Origin: Stenotrophomonas maltophilia R551-3
GTDB taxonomy: Bacteria; Pseudomonadota; Gammaproteobacteria; Xanthomonadales; Xanthomonadaceae
Direction of reading: 5' to 3'
DNA: 64,000 nt
Assembly: GCF_000020665.1 (NCBI RefSeq)
Contig: NC_011071.1
Span: 1,726,501 to 1,790,500 of the forward strand
Shown: piece after piece, positions 45,335 to 54,056 of the stretch
Position numbering within the stretch: the stretch's first letter is position 1
Layout of the letters: each line of letters begins with the position of its first letter
Notes under the pieces: generated by a model
Databases searched by the model: none
What the model saw: the letters and a program-made list of their open reading frames with translations, nothing else
Told to the model about the DNA's origin: nothing
Translations under genes and position numbers: made by a program

Positions 45335-45571
45335 TCAGTCGGCCGGGAGGTACCACTGGCCATTCTGGTCAATCCAGTACACGCGGACGTAAGGTTCGCC
45401 GTTCTCGTCGAAGTACGTTACTTCACAGCGCTGATGGTAGTAGGGCCCCATCTTCACTGGAACGCAGTTCGTGTTCTCTGGGCCGCCTCCACCGGGACGG
45501 GCGTCCGCCACCGGGGCCAGGGTCGCAGTTGCCACTACCAGAGCGGCCATCGCGGCCAGTTGCAGTTTCAT
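45335..45571 (-). CDS. small exported protein of unknown function
   Basis: A 78-residue precursor with a signal peptide (MKLQLAAMAALVVATATLAPVADA) and a short mature part, RPGGGGPENTNCVPVKMGP then YYHQRCEVTYFDENGEPYVRVYWI, with two cysteines that may form a disulphide and many aromatic residues. RBS AAGG lies upstream; ATGs two and three codons earlier are possible. No family recognised. It converges on the P450 gene and probably belongs to another transcript. Confidence 0.65.
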   Translation of the reverse strand: MKLQLAAMAALVVATATLAPVADARPGGGGPENTNCVPVKMGPYYHQRCEVTYFDENGEPYVRVYWIDQNGQWYLPAD

Positions 45572-45658
45572 AAGCATCATCCTTGCTTTCTGCAATCGCG
45601 CACATGCGCATGGCGTGTGTAACACGTGAACCCCACCGCAGGAAGTGCCTTGCCAGGA

Positions 45659-46363
45659 TCAGTCCTCGATCTCGCCGCGACGGCTGGCAGCGCGTACCGC
45701 CTGCGCGGTGGTCGCCACGCCCAGGCGCTGGCGCGCGCGCCGCAGGTGGTTTTCCACGGTGCGTGCAGACAACCCCAGCGTGGCGGCGATCTCTGCTTGG
45801 CGCCGGCCCGCGGCAACCCAACGCAGCACTTCGCGTTCGCGCGCGCTCAGTGCGCCGACTGGCAGTTCGGCGGGGGCTTCGGCCAATCGTCGCGCCGTGC
45901 GGAATGCTGCGGTCGCAACAGCCTCCAGCAGTAGGCGCGCGCGTGCGGATGCATCGACCGCGGCCCCGGCGAAGCTGATCGCCCCCTCCAGACCCGTGGT
46001 GCCGAACACCGGCACCTGCAGACCGTGCAGGCCATCGCCACGTGGCTGCTTCACCACCTGGTAGCGCTCGCCGCGCGCACCCTGGCGCTTGCTCCAGAAG
46101 AACGGCGCATCACTGTCCAGCACGTGGCGGTTGACCGGGCAGGCATGCAGGTAGCGGGCGAGGTCGGTATCGCTGCCATCGCCGAGCCAGTCGCCCTCTA
46201 TCCAGTACACGCGCTGCGCGTCGCGCTCCAGCCCGGTGCCGGTGGCGAACACCAGCACACGGTCGTAGCCAAGCGGTGCGGCGACACTGCGCAGTATTGC
46301 GCCTACCTCGGTCAACGAGTCGGCGCGTTCAAGCCCCAGCAGCGCCTGCACCAGCTCGGCCAT
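45659..46363 (-). CDS. smoR: LuxR-family solo regulator SmoR
   Basis: A 234-residue regulator with an N-terminal autoinducer-binding-type domain (about 10-160: RVYWIEGDWLGDGSD, PFFWSKRQG, GLEGAISFAG) and a C-terminal LuxR helix-turn-helix (LSAREREVLRWVAAGRRQAEIAATLGLSARTVENHL in parts). No luxI is nearby, so it is a solo. Its position after hchA, with a 5-nt gap, and near smeVWX matches what I recall for SmoR of S. maltophilia, reported to respond to AHLs and affect swarming. A palindrome upstream of hchA may be its binding site. Confidence 0.82.
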   Translation of the reverse strand: MAELVQALLGLERADSLTEVGAILRSVAAPLGYDRVLVFATGTGLERDAQRVYWIEGDWLGDGSDTDLARYLHACPVNRHVLDSDAPFFWSKRQGARGERYQVVKQPRGDGLHGLQVPVFGTTGLEGAISFAGAAVDASARARLLLEAVATAAFRTARRLAEAPAELPVGALSAREREVLRWVAAGRRQAEIAATLGLSARTVENHLRRARQRLGVATTAQAVRAASRRGEIED

Positions 46364-46368
46364 CGGGA

Positions 46369-47241
46369 TCAGCGCCCGGCCAGAGTGTCGAGCAGGGTGC
46401 GTGCAGCCAGCTTGCCCAGCGCGTTGCCGGCCAGCGGGCTGTCGCCGGTCAGTAGCAGGCGGTCCTGCAGGACGCTGCCATCGATACCCTTGTTGACGAT
46501 CTGCACGCCCTGCTGCGCCAGCCGTTCACCGAAGAACCACTGCAGCTGCCCCGGCATGTAGCCGATGTCGGGTGTCTGCCGGTCCATTGCATCGGGGAAG
46601 GCACAGATACGATAGCCACGGAACAGCGAGCCGCCATCGGCTTCGTCGACGCCCGCGGCCAGCAACGCAGCAGGTCCGTGGCAGAGGGTGATGATGTGGC
46701 GTTGCTGGGCCATCGCCCACTGCAGGGTGGCCTTCACCGCGCGGCTTTCCGGCAGGCCGATCAACGCGCCATGGCCACCGGGGATGAATACCGCTGCGTA
46801 GTCCGAATCGGGACCGAGGCCGGCCACCACGTCGTCCAGCTGCAGCGGCTGGCGGAAGCGTTCTTCATAGCGCTCATACAGTCCGCCGATCTCCTTGTCC
46901 TCGCGCGGGAATGCCCACCACTCGAACTTGGCGGCGTTGCCCGAAAGCGTGGCTACATCGATGTCGAAGCCGGCTTTGTCGAGGTGGTACATCGGCAGCA
47001 GGGTTTCCACCGGGTGGTTGCCGGTGGAGAAAAGATGGCCGTTGGCGGTCGGCAGATAGCGCTCGTCGGCGGTGATCATCAGCACCTTCCAGCGGCCATC
47101 GCGGCGCGCATCCGGGTAGTCGGCGCCGGACAGGTCACTCTTCGCCGAAGTGAACTGCGACAGCGAGTACGGGGAAGGGAAGAAGGCGTCGCGCTCGGCC
47201 GGATCAGGGCTGGGCTGGCGGCTGGGCTCTTGCGTGTTCAT
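46369..47241 (-). CDS. hchA: protein/nucleic acid deglycase HchA (Hsp31, glyoxalase III)
   Basis: DJ-1/PfpI superfamily protein (290 aa). The Hsp31-type N-terminal extension (DAFFPSPYSLSQFTSAKSDLSG) is present. The nucleophile Cys is in ITLCHGPAALLAAG, with a Glu upstream in the E-W-W-AFPRED region and His in the GHGALIGLPES loop. It acts on methylglyoxal adducts and as a holding chaperone. It is the first gene of hchA-smoR. Confidence 0.92.
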   Translation of the reverse strand: MNTQEPSRQPSPDPAERDAFFPSPYSLSQFTSAKSDLSGADYPDARRDGRWKVLMITADERYLPTANGHLFSTGNHPVETLLPMYHLDKAGFDIDVATLSGNAAKFEWWAFPREDKEIGGLYERYEERFRQPLQLDDVVAGLGPDSDYAAVFIPGGHGALIGLPESRAVKATLQWAMAQQRHIITLCHGPAALLAAGVDEADGGSLFRGYRICAFPDAMDRQTPDIGYMPGQLQWFFGERLAQQGVQIVNKGIDGSVLQDRLLLTGDSPLAGNALGKLAARTLLDTLAGR

Positions 47242-47297
47242 GCGGACCTCCTGCGGGAATGTGTGGCCAGCATAGAAGGGCCGCTGCGCACGCGCGA

Positions 47298-47313
47298 TGA
47301 GGGAATTCCCTCA
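47298..47313. promoter_or_regulatory. 16-bp perfect palindrome upstream of hchA-smoR
   Basis: TGAGGGAATTCCCTCA, perfect over 16 bp, centred 64 nt upstream of the hchA ATG. The length and symmetry fit a dimeric LuxR-type binding site, so it may be the SmoR operator, giving autoregulation of hchA-smoR. Confidence 0.55.
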
Positions 47314-47346
47314 AGCGCCGCGGGCTCCCGTGGCGGCGCGCAGGCC

Positions 47347-48330
47347 TCAGGCGGCCCCCTGCGCCGACTTCACGCAGCGGTAGGCATCATCCAGCGCGGA
47401 CAGGAACGCCTGCTGCTGCGCCGCATCCAACGTCACCGAGCGTTCGAAGGCCGTCAGGCGTTCGCTCCAGTCCGGCAGGGCGTCGTCGCTGTACAGCGCC
47501 TGGTGAGCGTCCCAGCAATCAGCGGCCTTCAGCAGCATCCACGGCGCATACAGCGCCAACCGGGTACCGTCCTTGAGGATCAGCGGGCGCGTGGTCTGCG
47601 AATGTGCCAGCACAGCATGCAGGGAAGGGTCATCCTGCACCTGGCTCTTCCAGATGTGATTGTGGAGGCGCTGCTTGGTGAAATGGAGGATGGCTTCATG
47701 GTCCTCACCCGGTCCCGCGGCCCGGAGGGCATCGGTGAGCTTCAGATGCCCGCGTTCGAACAGCCAGCGCACCAGCAGGGTCGAGGCCTGCTTGAACGTG
47801 TTGTGTTCGTTGTCCGGGTCGAAATCGTGATGGCCGATGAACTGGCGGTCCTCGACCAGATTGATCTGCAGCTCCTGCACGTGCTGGCGGCGCTGATCGA
47901 ACCAGAGCTTCATCTGCACATCGTCAGCGAGCACTTTCTCAAAGTAGGCCGTGTCACCGAAGTCCTGCATCTGGCCGTCGAACCCGTCCAGGCAATCCTG
48001 AAGCGATGCCTCCGGTCCGACGTATCCACTCCAGAATCCTGCGGGCACGGCAGGAGCGTTCCGCGGCCGATGGGAATACAGGGTGACCGACTTCAGATGG
48101 CTCGCCCAGCTCCCGCGCTTGGCCTCCCGCGGTGGGTAGAAGCGATCATGGATGATGTCGAATGCAAAGTGGTACTCCATGCCATGTGCCTTGTCCCTGG
48201 CCGACTTCTGGCCCTGGTTGGCGGTGATCGTGGCAGGTGGAGATGCCAGTCCGTGCTGCGCGAACCAGGCGGCCAGCGCCGGATCGGAACCGCGCAGGCC
48301 GATCAGGCCGATGATGTCCTTGATATGCAT
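47347..48330 (-). CDS. unrecognised 327-aa cytoplasmic protein
   Basis: No signal peptide or membrane segment. It begins MHIKDIIGLIGLRGSDPALAAWF, like the start of small N-terminal domains in some immunity-type proteins. It has an aromatic and charged middle (FYPPREAKRGSWASHLKSVTLY) and a helical C-terminal half rich in His, Gln and Trp (TKQRLHNHIWKSQVQ). It follows the lipoprotein lipase gene by 62 nt on the same strand, so they may be one unit. Function unknown. Confidence 0.7.
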   Translation of the reverse strand: MHIKDIIGLIGLRGSDPALAAWFAQHGLASPPATITANQGQKSARDKAHGMEYHFAFDIIHDRFYPPREAKRGSWASHLKSVTLYSHRPRNAPAVPAGFWSGYVGPEASLQDCLDGFDGQMQDFGDTAYFEKVLADDVQMKLWFDQRRQHVQELQINLVEDRQFIGHHDFDPDNEHNTFKQASTLLVRWLFERGHLKLTDALRAAGPGEDHEAILHFTKQRLHNHIWKSQVQDDPSLHAVLAHSQTTRPLILKDGTRLALYAPWMLLKAADCWDAHQALYSDDALPDWSERLTAFERSVTLDAAQQQAFLSALDDAYRCVKSAQGAA

Positions 48331-48392
48331 TCCGTTGCCTTGTCCTGTTGAAATGAGGGCGGCCCACACGCCGTGGTGGCGTCCCGGTAGCG

Positions 48393-50411
48393 CTAGTTCG
48401 CCGCGGCACCGTGCTCCTGCATGTCCTCGTGCAGGATCCGCCGCAATTCGACGATTGCCGGGGTTGCCTCCTGCACGCTGTGCCCGGACACGATCACCTT
48501 TTCCGAAACCGCATGTGGCAGGTGCGAGCTCCAGTACGGCACCAGCCCATCGTCAGTCTTCTCCAGCGGGCCGTCGGCCTTGGCGCGGGCGATGATCGAG
48601 TGGTAGTGCACCTTCGGCGCCATTGGCAGGTCGGCCACGGCGCGTACGAAGGGATCGTCCTTGTCCAGATTCTGGATGCTGTTCATCTGGTAGCCGTGCT
48701 TGCCGTCGTTGCGATCGATCTTGCCGTCGTTGGCGATGGTGGCCACGTCTTCCAGTACGGTCAGCGGCAAGCGCACCAGGCGGCCGATCCAGCGGCCCAG
48801 GCGGGTGCTCGCCACATCGGTGCCGCGGTGCGGCGTGGCGATGAACACCACGCGCGATACTTCCGGTTCCGGCAGGAAGGTCAGCACCGGCGCGCCCTTG
48901 GTGCGCAGCAGTTCCTGCTGTGCCGGCGTCATCTGTGCGGTGGCCAGCAGGGTATCGACCAGGTGGTCGCCTGAAGAGGAGATCATCAGTCGCGCAATCA
49001 CGCCGCCCATGCTGTGCCCGACCAGCACCATGTCATGCGAGGCCTGCGCCTTGCCGCTGGGGTCGAAGTGCTGGAAGACCTCGGCCAGCGTATGACGCAT
49101 CGCATCGTGGCTCATCGCGATCGGCATGTTGGTCGGGTAGTAGAACTGCCAGATCTGGAAATCCTGGCGGATCTCCTCGTCGCGCATCAGCTCGTTGGCG
49201 ACGTTGACCCAGGCTTCCGGGCTGCTGGCCAAACCGTGGATCATCAGCAGCACGCGACGGTTCGGATCATACGGTTGCATCATGTACAGATGCGGCGTAT
49301 CGATGCCGCCCTTGCCGCCGAACAGCGAGCGCAGCGACTGGTGGCTGAAGTTCGAGCGCGCCAGCCACAGTGCGTAGCCAGCGGTGAAGTTCGCCGCCAG
49401 CGGCACTTCCTGTCCGTGCAGGGTGACTTCGGTGACCTGGTAGGGATCGTGGATCTCCAGTTCCGGCTCGTCGTCGTGCAGCACTTCCCACAGGTTCTTT
49501 CCGGAGAAGCGCAGCAGCACTGTCATCGACGGCGAGGGCATCTCGCTCCAACTGCGTGGCGTCGCTGCCGTCGCCACGGTAGAAGTAGAGGTCGTAGTTG
49601 GCGTCGCACTGGCATTGGCTGGATCATCCATCACCGCCACCAGCTCCGCGCCGAAGCCATCGCGGCGGTGCACGCTGCGCAGCGTGCCGGTGAACGACAG
49701 TGACGCGGCGGGCACCAGCTCGGTGGGGGTACGCGTGTCCAGTGGCGAAGCTTCGCCTGATGGGGCCAGCACAAAGGTCCAGCGGCCGAGCTGGAAATGG
49801 CTGGCTTCACTGTGCACGCGGCCGGTGGCATAGGCGTTGTACAGCTGCACCGAGGCTTCCTGCACGGCCAGGTTGTAATAGTCACGCACCTGGGTCTGGC
49901 GATCTTCGAAGCCACGCTGGTTGGCGGTGCGCTCGGTGAAGAACAGATACCCGTAAGCCTGCCGCGCGACCTGCATCCAGGCATCCAGGCGCGGCTGGAA
50001 GTCGGCGTCCAGTTCGGTGATGGTGGTCTTGGCCCGGCCCGAGGCGGAGTACTCGCGTTTCGGTGCGGGCAGGGTCATGGCGTACTGCAGCCACAACTCG
50101 GCCAGGCTCGAGCGCTTGTCCTCCTCGCGCACCAGGATGGTGGCTTCCATCGCTTCGATGCAGGGTAGGCCAGGCTTGGCGCAGACGCCTTCGTCGAGGC
50201 CGGCCACGCGCAGGGTTTCCGTAGTTGCCGAGCTGAGCTTGCCGGTGGTGAGGATGTCACCGCGCTTGAGCGCGATGTACTGGCCGGGCGTGACCGAGGC
50301 CACCTGCACCGACGGTCCGAACTGGCGCAGCGTCGCGCAGCCACCGAGGGTGAGCAGCACGGTGATGATGAGGGTCGTGCGACCGATGAAGCCCAAGCCC
50401 GTGGTTGCCAT
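48393..50411 (-). CDS. large lipoprotein with alpha/beta-hydrolase (lipase-like) domain
   Basis: A 672-residue protein with a lipoprotein signal (LLTLGGCATL). The N-terminal 330 residues are unrecognised, with a Thr/Ser/Ala-rich linker at about 265-290 (SATPTTTSTSTVATAATP). The C-terminal part is an alpha/beta hydrolase with VLLMIHGLASSPEAW (oxyanion region), the nucleophile GHSMGG, and VIVSGHSVQ with the likely catalytic His. Membrane anchored, it may act on lipids. It is much larger than common lipases. The next gene downstream is unrecognised. Confidence 0.8.
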   Translation of the reverse strand: MATTGLGFIGRTTLIITVLLTLGGCATLRQFGPSVQVASVTPGQYIALKRGDILTTGKLSSATTETLRVAGLDEGVCAKPGLPCIEAMEATILVREEDKRSSLAELWLQYAMTLPAPKREYSASGRAKTTITELDADFQPRLDAWMQVARQAYGYLFFTERTANQRGFEDRQTQVRDYYNLAVQEASVQLYNAYATGRVHSEASHFQLGRWTFVLAPSGEASPLDTRTPTELVPAASLSFTGTLRSVHRRDGFGAELVAVMDDPANASATPTTTSTSTVATAATPRSWSEMPSPSMTVLLRFSGKNLWEVLHDDEPELEIHDPYQVTEVTLHGQEVPLAANFTAGYALWLARSNFSHQSLRSLFGGKGGIDTPHLYMMQPYDPNRRVLLMIHGLASSPEAWVNVANELMRDEEIRQDFQIWQFYYPTNMPIAMSHDAMRHTLAEVFQHFDPSGKAQASHDMVLVGHSMGGVIARLMISSSGDHLVDTLLATAQMTPAQQELLRTKGAPVLTFLPEPEVSRVVFIATPHRGTDVASTRLGRWIGRLVRLPLTVLEDVATIANDGKIDRNDGKHGYQMNSIQNLDKDDPFVRAVADLPMAPKVHYHSIIARAKADGPLEKTDDGLVPYWSSHLPHAVSEKVIVSGHSVQEATPAIVELRRILHEDMQEHGAAAN

Positions 50412-50564
50412 ACGATCCTCCTGCGCGGTGGCGACACTCTAACGACAGGCCTGTCAAAGCGGAAGATACCGAGCGGTCGGTTTGTCTGGCCAAAGCACCG
50501 CCTTCCGGGCGATTCAGGCATTTCCGTGTGACACTGGGGTGAATGGGGTGAGGCAGGGACTGCG

Positions 50565-51026
50565 ATGCGGTGGCTTGAGACCCGTATTCCACCACCGCTG
50601 GTGATGCTGCTGTGTGCCGCTGCCGGTTACCTGGCCAGCCGCCTGTGGCCGGGCACAGTGTTGTCATTGTCGATGCCGGCGCTGCTGGCGGGCGGGGTGA
50701 TGGCCATCGGCCTGGTGCTGAACCTGCTGCCGAAGCTGGCTTTCCAGCGTGCGCGTACCACGGTTAACCCGCTGCGCCCGTCGGCGTCGAGCGCGCTGGT
50801 CACGCACGGGGTGTATCGCTACACGCGCAATCCGATGTATCTGGGCCAGGCGACCGTCCTGGCCGGAGCGATGCTGTACCTGCAGAATCTGGCCGCGTTG
50901 CTGGCTGTGCCACTGTTCGTGCTGTACATCACCCGCTTGCAGATCGTGCCGGAAGAGCGGGCACTGTCGGCCCGCTTTCCCGAGGCCTATGCAGGCTTCC
51001 GCCAACGCGTGCGGCGCTGGCTATAG
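50565..51026 (+). CDS. isoprenylcysteine carboxyl methyltransferase-like membrane protein
   Basis: A 153-residue integral membrane protein with about four helices and the ICMT/PEMT-type SAM-binding C-terminal motif: TTVNPLRPSASSALVTHGVYRYTRNPMYLGQ in parts (G-x-Y-R-x-T-RNPMYLG), then EERALSARFPEAYAGFRQRVRRWL. Bacterial members methylate unknown, probably lipid or small molecule, substrates. Single gene. Confidence 0.85.
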   Translation: MRWLETRIPPPLVMLLCAAAGYLASRLWPGTVLSLSMPALLAGGVMAIGLVLNLLPKLAFQRARTTVNPLRPSASSALVTHGVYRYTRNPMYLGQATVLAGAMLYLQNLAALLAVPLFVLYITRLQIVPEERALSARFPEAYAGFRQRVRRWL

Positions 51027-51036
51027 ACCTGCGCCG

Positions 51037-51519
51037 TTACGGAGTGATCTGGCACTTCACCGCCGCCGAATAACCTTCGTAGTCGTCGCCGGCGATCACG
51101 TGCAGGGTGTGGCGCTTGTCAATGCGCTTCACATACGACGGCTCTTCGGTGTTGGCGTGCTCGTTGACCGTGGTCACCGACCAGGACTTGGCCAGGCGCT
51201 GCGAGTCGACACCGTTCAAGTACACGAAGATGCTCTTCTCGCCCTCGGCCACGTTTACATCGGCACTGGTTACCGTGCCGCCAAACAGCGCGACCGGCTT
51301 GTCCTCCGGCTCGAAGGTACCGCCCGGTTTCTTGGCCAGGCCGGCCGCCTGCAGCGCATCGATGGCGTCGGCCGCACTGAAGTTCGAGCCAGCCTTGCAG
51401 GCCAGCAGCGCTTCCAGCGTGGCGGTGCCTGGCGGCGCGATGGTCGGTGTCGCGGCGTGCGTGGCTGGGGCTGCTGCGAGGGCGGCGAGGAGCAGGGAAA
51501 TCGTGAGGGCAGCTTTCAT
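51037..51519 (-). CDS. periplasmic protein of unknown function
   Basis: A 160-residue protein with a signal peptide (MKAALTISLLLAALAAAPATHA) and a mature domain starting TPTIAPPGTATLEALLACKAG, ending in a YSAAVKCQITP strand; the two Cys may pair. No family recognised. It converges with the ICMT-like gene over an 10-nt gap and is followed upstream by a lipoprotein of similar size on the same strand. Confidence 0.7.
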   Translation of the reverse strand: MKAALTISLLLAALAAAPATHAATPTIAPPGTATLEALLACKAGSNFSAADAIDALQAAGLAKKPGGTFEPEDKPVALFGGTVTSADVNVAEGEKSIFVYLNGVDSQRLAKSWSVTTVNEHANTEEPSYVKRIDKRHTLHVIAGDDYEGYSAAVKCQITP

Positions 51520-51546
51520 GGCAGATCCTTCTGATGGGAGCAGGAA

Positions 51547-51993
51547 TCAGAACGCCGGTTCGATTACCGGGAACTCTTCAGCGGAGGAGTAGAGGCGATA
51601 CGCCTGCGTGGCGCCGGCGCGGACGTTGATTTCGGTCGAGCGCCGACGGGAATTGTTGGTCTTCTCCGATTGCAGCACGCCGCACAGGCCCCGCCCCTGG
51701 ACAGGCGTGGCGGTCAGTACGTGGCGCCCCTCGGCCAGGACAAGGGACAGGCGCTCGGCGGGATCGAGATGTGCGGCCATCTTCCCGTCGACCATGACCC
51801 CCATGTAGCAGCCGCTGCCCACGAATCCAACGTCGCGGGTGACCGTGATGGTGCCGGTGGGTTCGCCCTGTGCGTCGATCGGGAAGATACGGGCCGCCGG
51901 TGCGTCCTTGATCTGCTCAGGCAGAGCCTGCTTGGTAGGCATGCAGCCTGATAGCGCGGCAGCCAGCAGGGCAGGGGCGAGCAGTTTCTTCAT
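51547..51993 (-). CDS. lipoprotein of unknown function
   Basis: A 148-residue lipoprotein, signal MKKLLAPALLAAALSGC. The mature part has an ADP/PEGA-like beta pattern (GTITVTRDVGFVGSGCYMGVMVDGKMAAHLDPAERLSLVL in pieces), a layout seen in PEGA-type and DUF2846-like proteins, with cysteines in GSGCYMG and GRGLCGVL. ATG at 51993; RBS AAGGAAG. Role unknown. Confidence 0.72.
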   Translation of the reverse strand: MKKLLAPALLAAALSGCMPTKQALPEQIKDAPAARIFPIDAQGEPTGTITVTRDVGFVGSGCYMGVMVDGKMAAHLDPAERLSLVLAEGRHVLTATPVQGRGLCGVLQSEKTNNSRRRSTEINVRAGATQAYRLYSSAEEFPVIEPAF

Positions 51994-52146
51994 TGCATTC
52001 TTCCTTGGTCGTGGACAGAGTCTTGATGATCGGGATGATGCAATGAAACAGGTCCTGGGAAAAGTTGCCACACATCCACCAGTGCTGGACATGCTGCTGG
52101 CGGGCCTGCCGCCTCTGCACGGGAGGCTCAGGGAGCCGCGAAGGAC

Positions 52147-52170
52147 GCAGCGGCCTCGACAGGCCGCTGC
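52147..52170 (-). terminator. strong hairpin after the subtilase gene
   Basis: GCAGCGGCCT/AGGCCGCTGC with a 4-nt loop, 9 nt past the protease stop on the minus strand. No T tract follows, so the terminator call is moderate. Confidence 0.55.
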
Positions 52171-52179
52171 GCCATGCCA

Positions 52180-53685
52180 TCAGTTGCTGGCGGCCTTCAC
52201 CGCTTCTGCAGCGTCGACAATGCCCGGTCCGCAACCGCCCGGGCAGTTCGCCGCCGCGATCGGGTGCGCGGTTCGACGCAGGATGTCCTTGACCTGGTCG
52301 GTGGTCTTCGGCACCGGCGCCACCGCCTGCATCAGCGCGACGATGCCAGCGACGTGGGGCGCCGCCATCGAGGTGCCGGACATGAAGTCGAAGGCGTTGT
52401 TACCCACGGTGGACAGGATGCCCTGCGCCGGATGCTGGCGGGTGGGTGCGCAGTTGGCCTGGCTCGGCGGCGTGGCCAGCGGCAGGAACTCACCCACCGA
52501 CGCACGGCACGACCAGGTCTCGCCACCCGGTGCGGTGATGTGGATGCCTGCACCATAGTTGGAGTAGAACGCGCGACGACCGCCCTGATCGTTGGCAGCA
52601 ACCGCGATCACGCCCTTGCAGTTCGCCGGGGCGAACTCGGACACATCAAGATTGCTGTTGCCGGCGGCGACCACCACGATCGTGCCCTGGGCCGTGATGT
52701 CGTCGATTGCATCCTGCTCGGCCGGCGAGCAGGCGCGGCGGCCACCCAGGCTCAGATTGATGACCTCGGCCGGGTTGGCATTGGCCGGGACGTTGGGCAC
52801 GTTGATACCGGCACTCCAGAGCATGCCGTCGATGATATCGGCGGAGCCACCATTGCCCTGGTTTCCCAGTACGCGCACCGGTACGACTTTTGCGTTGTAG
52901 GCCACGCCGGCCACGCCGATCTGGTTGTTGGTCACCGCAGCGACCGTTCCGGCGACGTGGGTGCCGTGTGCAATGCCCGAGGCATCGAATGCATCGGCGT
53001 CGCGTCCGTCACCATCGTCGGAGCCACCACAGCCGGGATTCATGCCCCCGATGATGCACTGCCAGTCACTGAACGGACGGGTTGACGAGATCATGTCGTA
53101 ACCCGGCAGCAGGTTCGCCTGTAGGTCGTTGTTGTTGAGATAGCCCGAATCGACCACCGCAACCACCACGCCCTGGCCGGTGGAGCGATCCCACGCGCCG
53201 GGCAGGCGCGCGCCACTGGTCGGGTTGCTGTAGTGCCACTGCTCGCCGTAGCGCGGGTCGTTCGGCGTGGCGAATGCACTCATCATGTAGTTCGGCTGCA
53301 CATACTCGACGTCAGGATCGTCGGCGATGCGCTGCATCAGGATCTCGGCCTCCGGACGGTCCAGTGGCTTGTCCGTGGTGACCACGTCGGCGCCGCCGCC
53401 CATGCGGCGTTGATGGGTCACGGACGCGGCCGCTGGCGGCGCACTGCCGATCGAACGCTTGCTGCGCTGCTGGACGCCGAGGCGCTTCTTCAGCGCGTCC
53501 TGGGCGGTGTTGGCGGAGACGCGCTTGCTGCTGCCGTCCCGGTACTTGACGATGAAACTGCTGTACTGCTCGTTGCTGGCCATGCCTCGCGTCCATACCC
53601 GTTCGATGGGTTGGGCGAAGGCGGGGGCGCTGGCCAGGACCAGAGTGATGGCACTGGCAAGGGAAACCCGAAGCGACGTACGCAT
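52180..53685 (-). CDS. secreted subtilisin-family (S8) serine protease
   Basis: A 501-residue preproprotein: signal (ITLVLASAPAFA), an I9-like propeptide to about 150 (DDPDVEYVQPNYMM end), then the S8 domain with the Asp in VVAVVDSGYLNNNDLQ, His in GIAHGTHVAGTVAA, oxyanion Asn in VVVAAGNSNLD and Ser in FMSGTSMAAPHVAGI. It is shorter than the major StmPr proteases because it lacks a C-terminal P-type or PPC domain. Extra Cys pairs (CIIGGMNPGC, CPGGCGPG) suggest disulphides. Likely exported by type II secretion. Confidence 0.92.
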   Translation of the reverse strand: MRTSLRVSLASAITLVLASAPAFAQPIERVWTRGMASNEQYSSFIVKYRDGSSKRVSANTAQDALKKRLGVQQRSKRSIGSAPPAAASVTHQRRMGGGADVVTTDKPLDRPEAEILMQRIADDPDVEYVQPNYMMSAFATPNDPRYGEQWHYSNPTSGARLPGAWDRSTGQGVVVAVVDSGYLNNNDLQANLLPGYDMISSTRPFSDWQCIIGGMNPGCGGSDDGDGRDADAFDASGIAHGTHVAGTVAAVTNNQIGVAGVAYNAKVVPVRVLGNQGNGGSADIIDGMLWSAGINVPNVPANANPAEVINLSLGGRRACSPAEQDAIDDITAQGTIVVVAAGNSNLDVSEFAPANCKGVIAVAANDQGGRRAFYSNYGAGIHITAPGGETWSCRASVGEFLPLATPPSQANCAPTRQHPAQGILSTVGNNAFDFMSGTSMAAPHVAGIVALMQAVAPVPKTTDQVKDILRRTAHPIAAANCPGGCGPGIVDAAEAVKAASN

Positions 53686-54056
53686 GGATACAGTTCCTTT
53701 GTGGAAGATGTGTCGAACAGGCCGTGCCCTTCGGGCTCGGCTCGATGTGAAGGGTGCAGGTGTCCCGTGGCCTCCTTTTGATGGCGACCAAGGACGAACG
53801 TCTTCGCGGACACATCCCCCCCAAGGAGAGGGTGGGAAATTTCTGAAGTGGTTTAGTGATGTCGAAAGCGAGAGAAGATGGCCGTTACCGACATGGCCTG
53901 TCGGACTTAGATCTAAGTGGCGCCTTTTCAGGGATTTTCACGGCGAAGCTGGTCGGGAAATGAAAAAACCCGGAAACCCACGCTGGAGGAATTTCAGGGC
54001 TTCTTCGGTACGTGACGAACCGTTTACTGCTGCCGGTCCAATCGAGCCATCGCGTA
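53686..54056. other. intergenic region between subtilase and microcin operon
   Basis: 371 nt without a supported gene. The left part is the leader of the subtilase (RBS AAAGGAA on the minus strand). The right part, beyond the HlyD-type gene stop, is less GC-rich and holds an AAAAAACCCGGAAACCC stretch that gives a T tract on the minus strand without a convincing stem. I see no ssrA-end duplication or integrase here. Confidence 0.5.
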
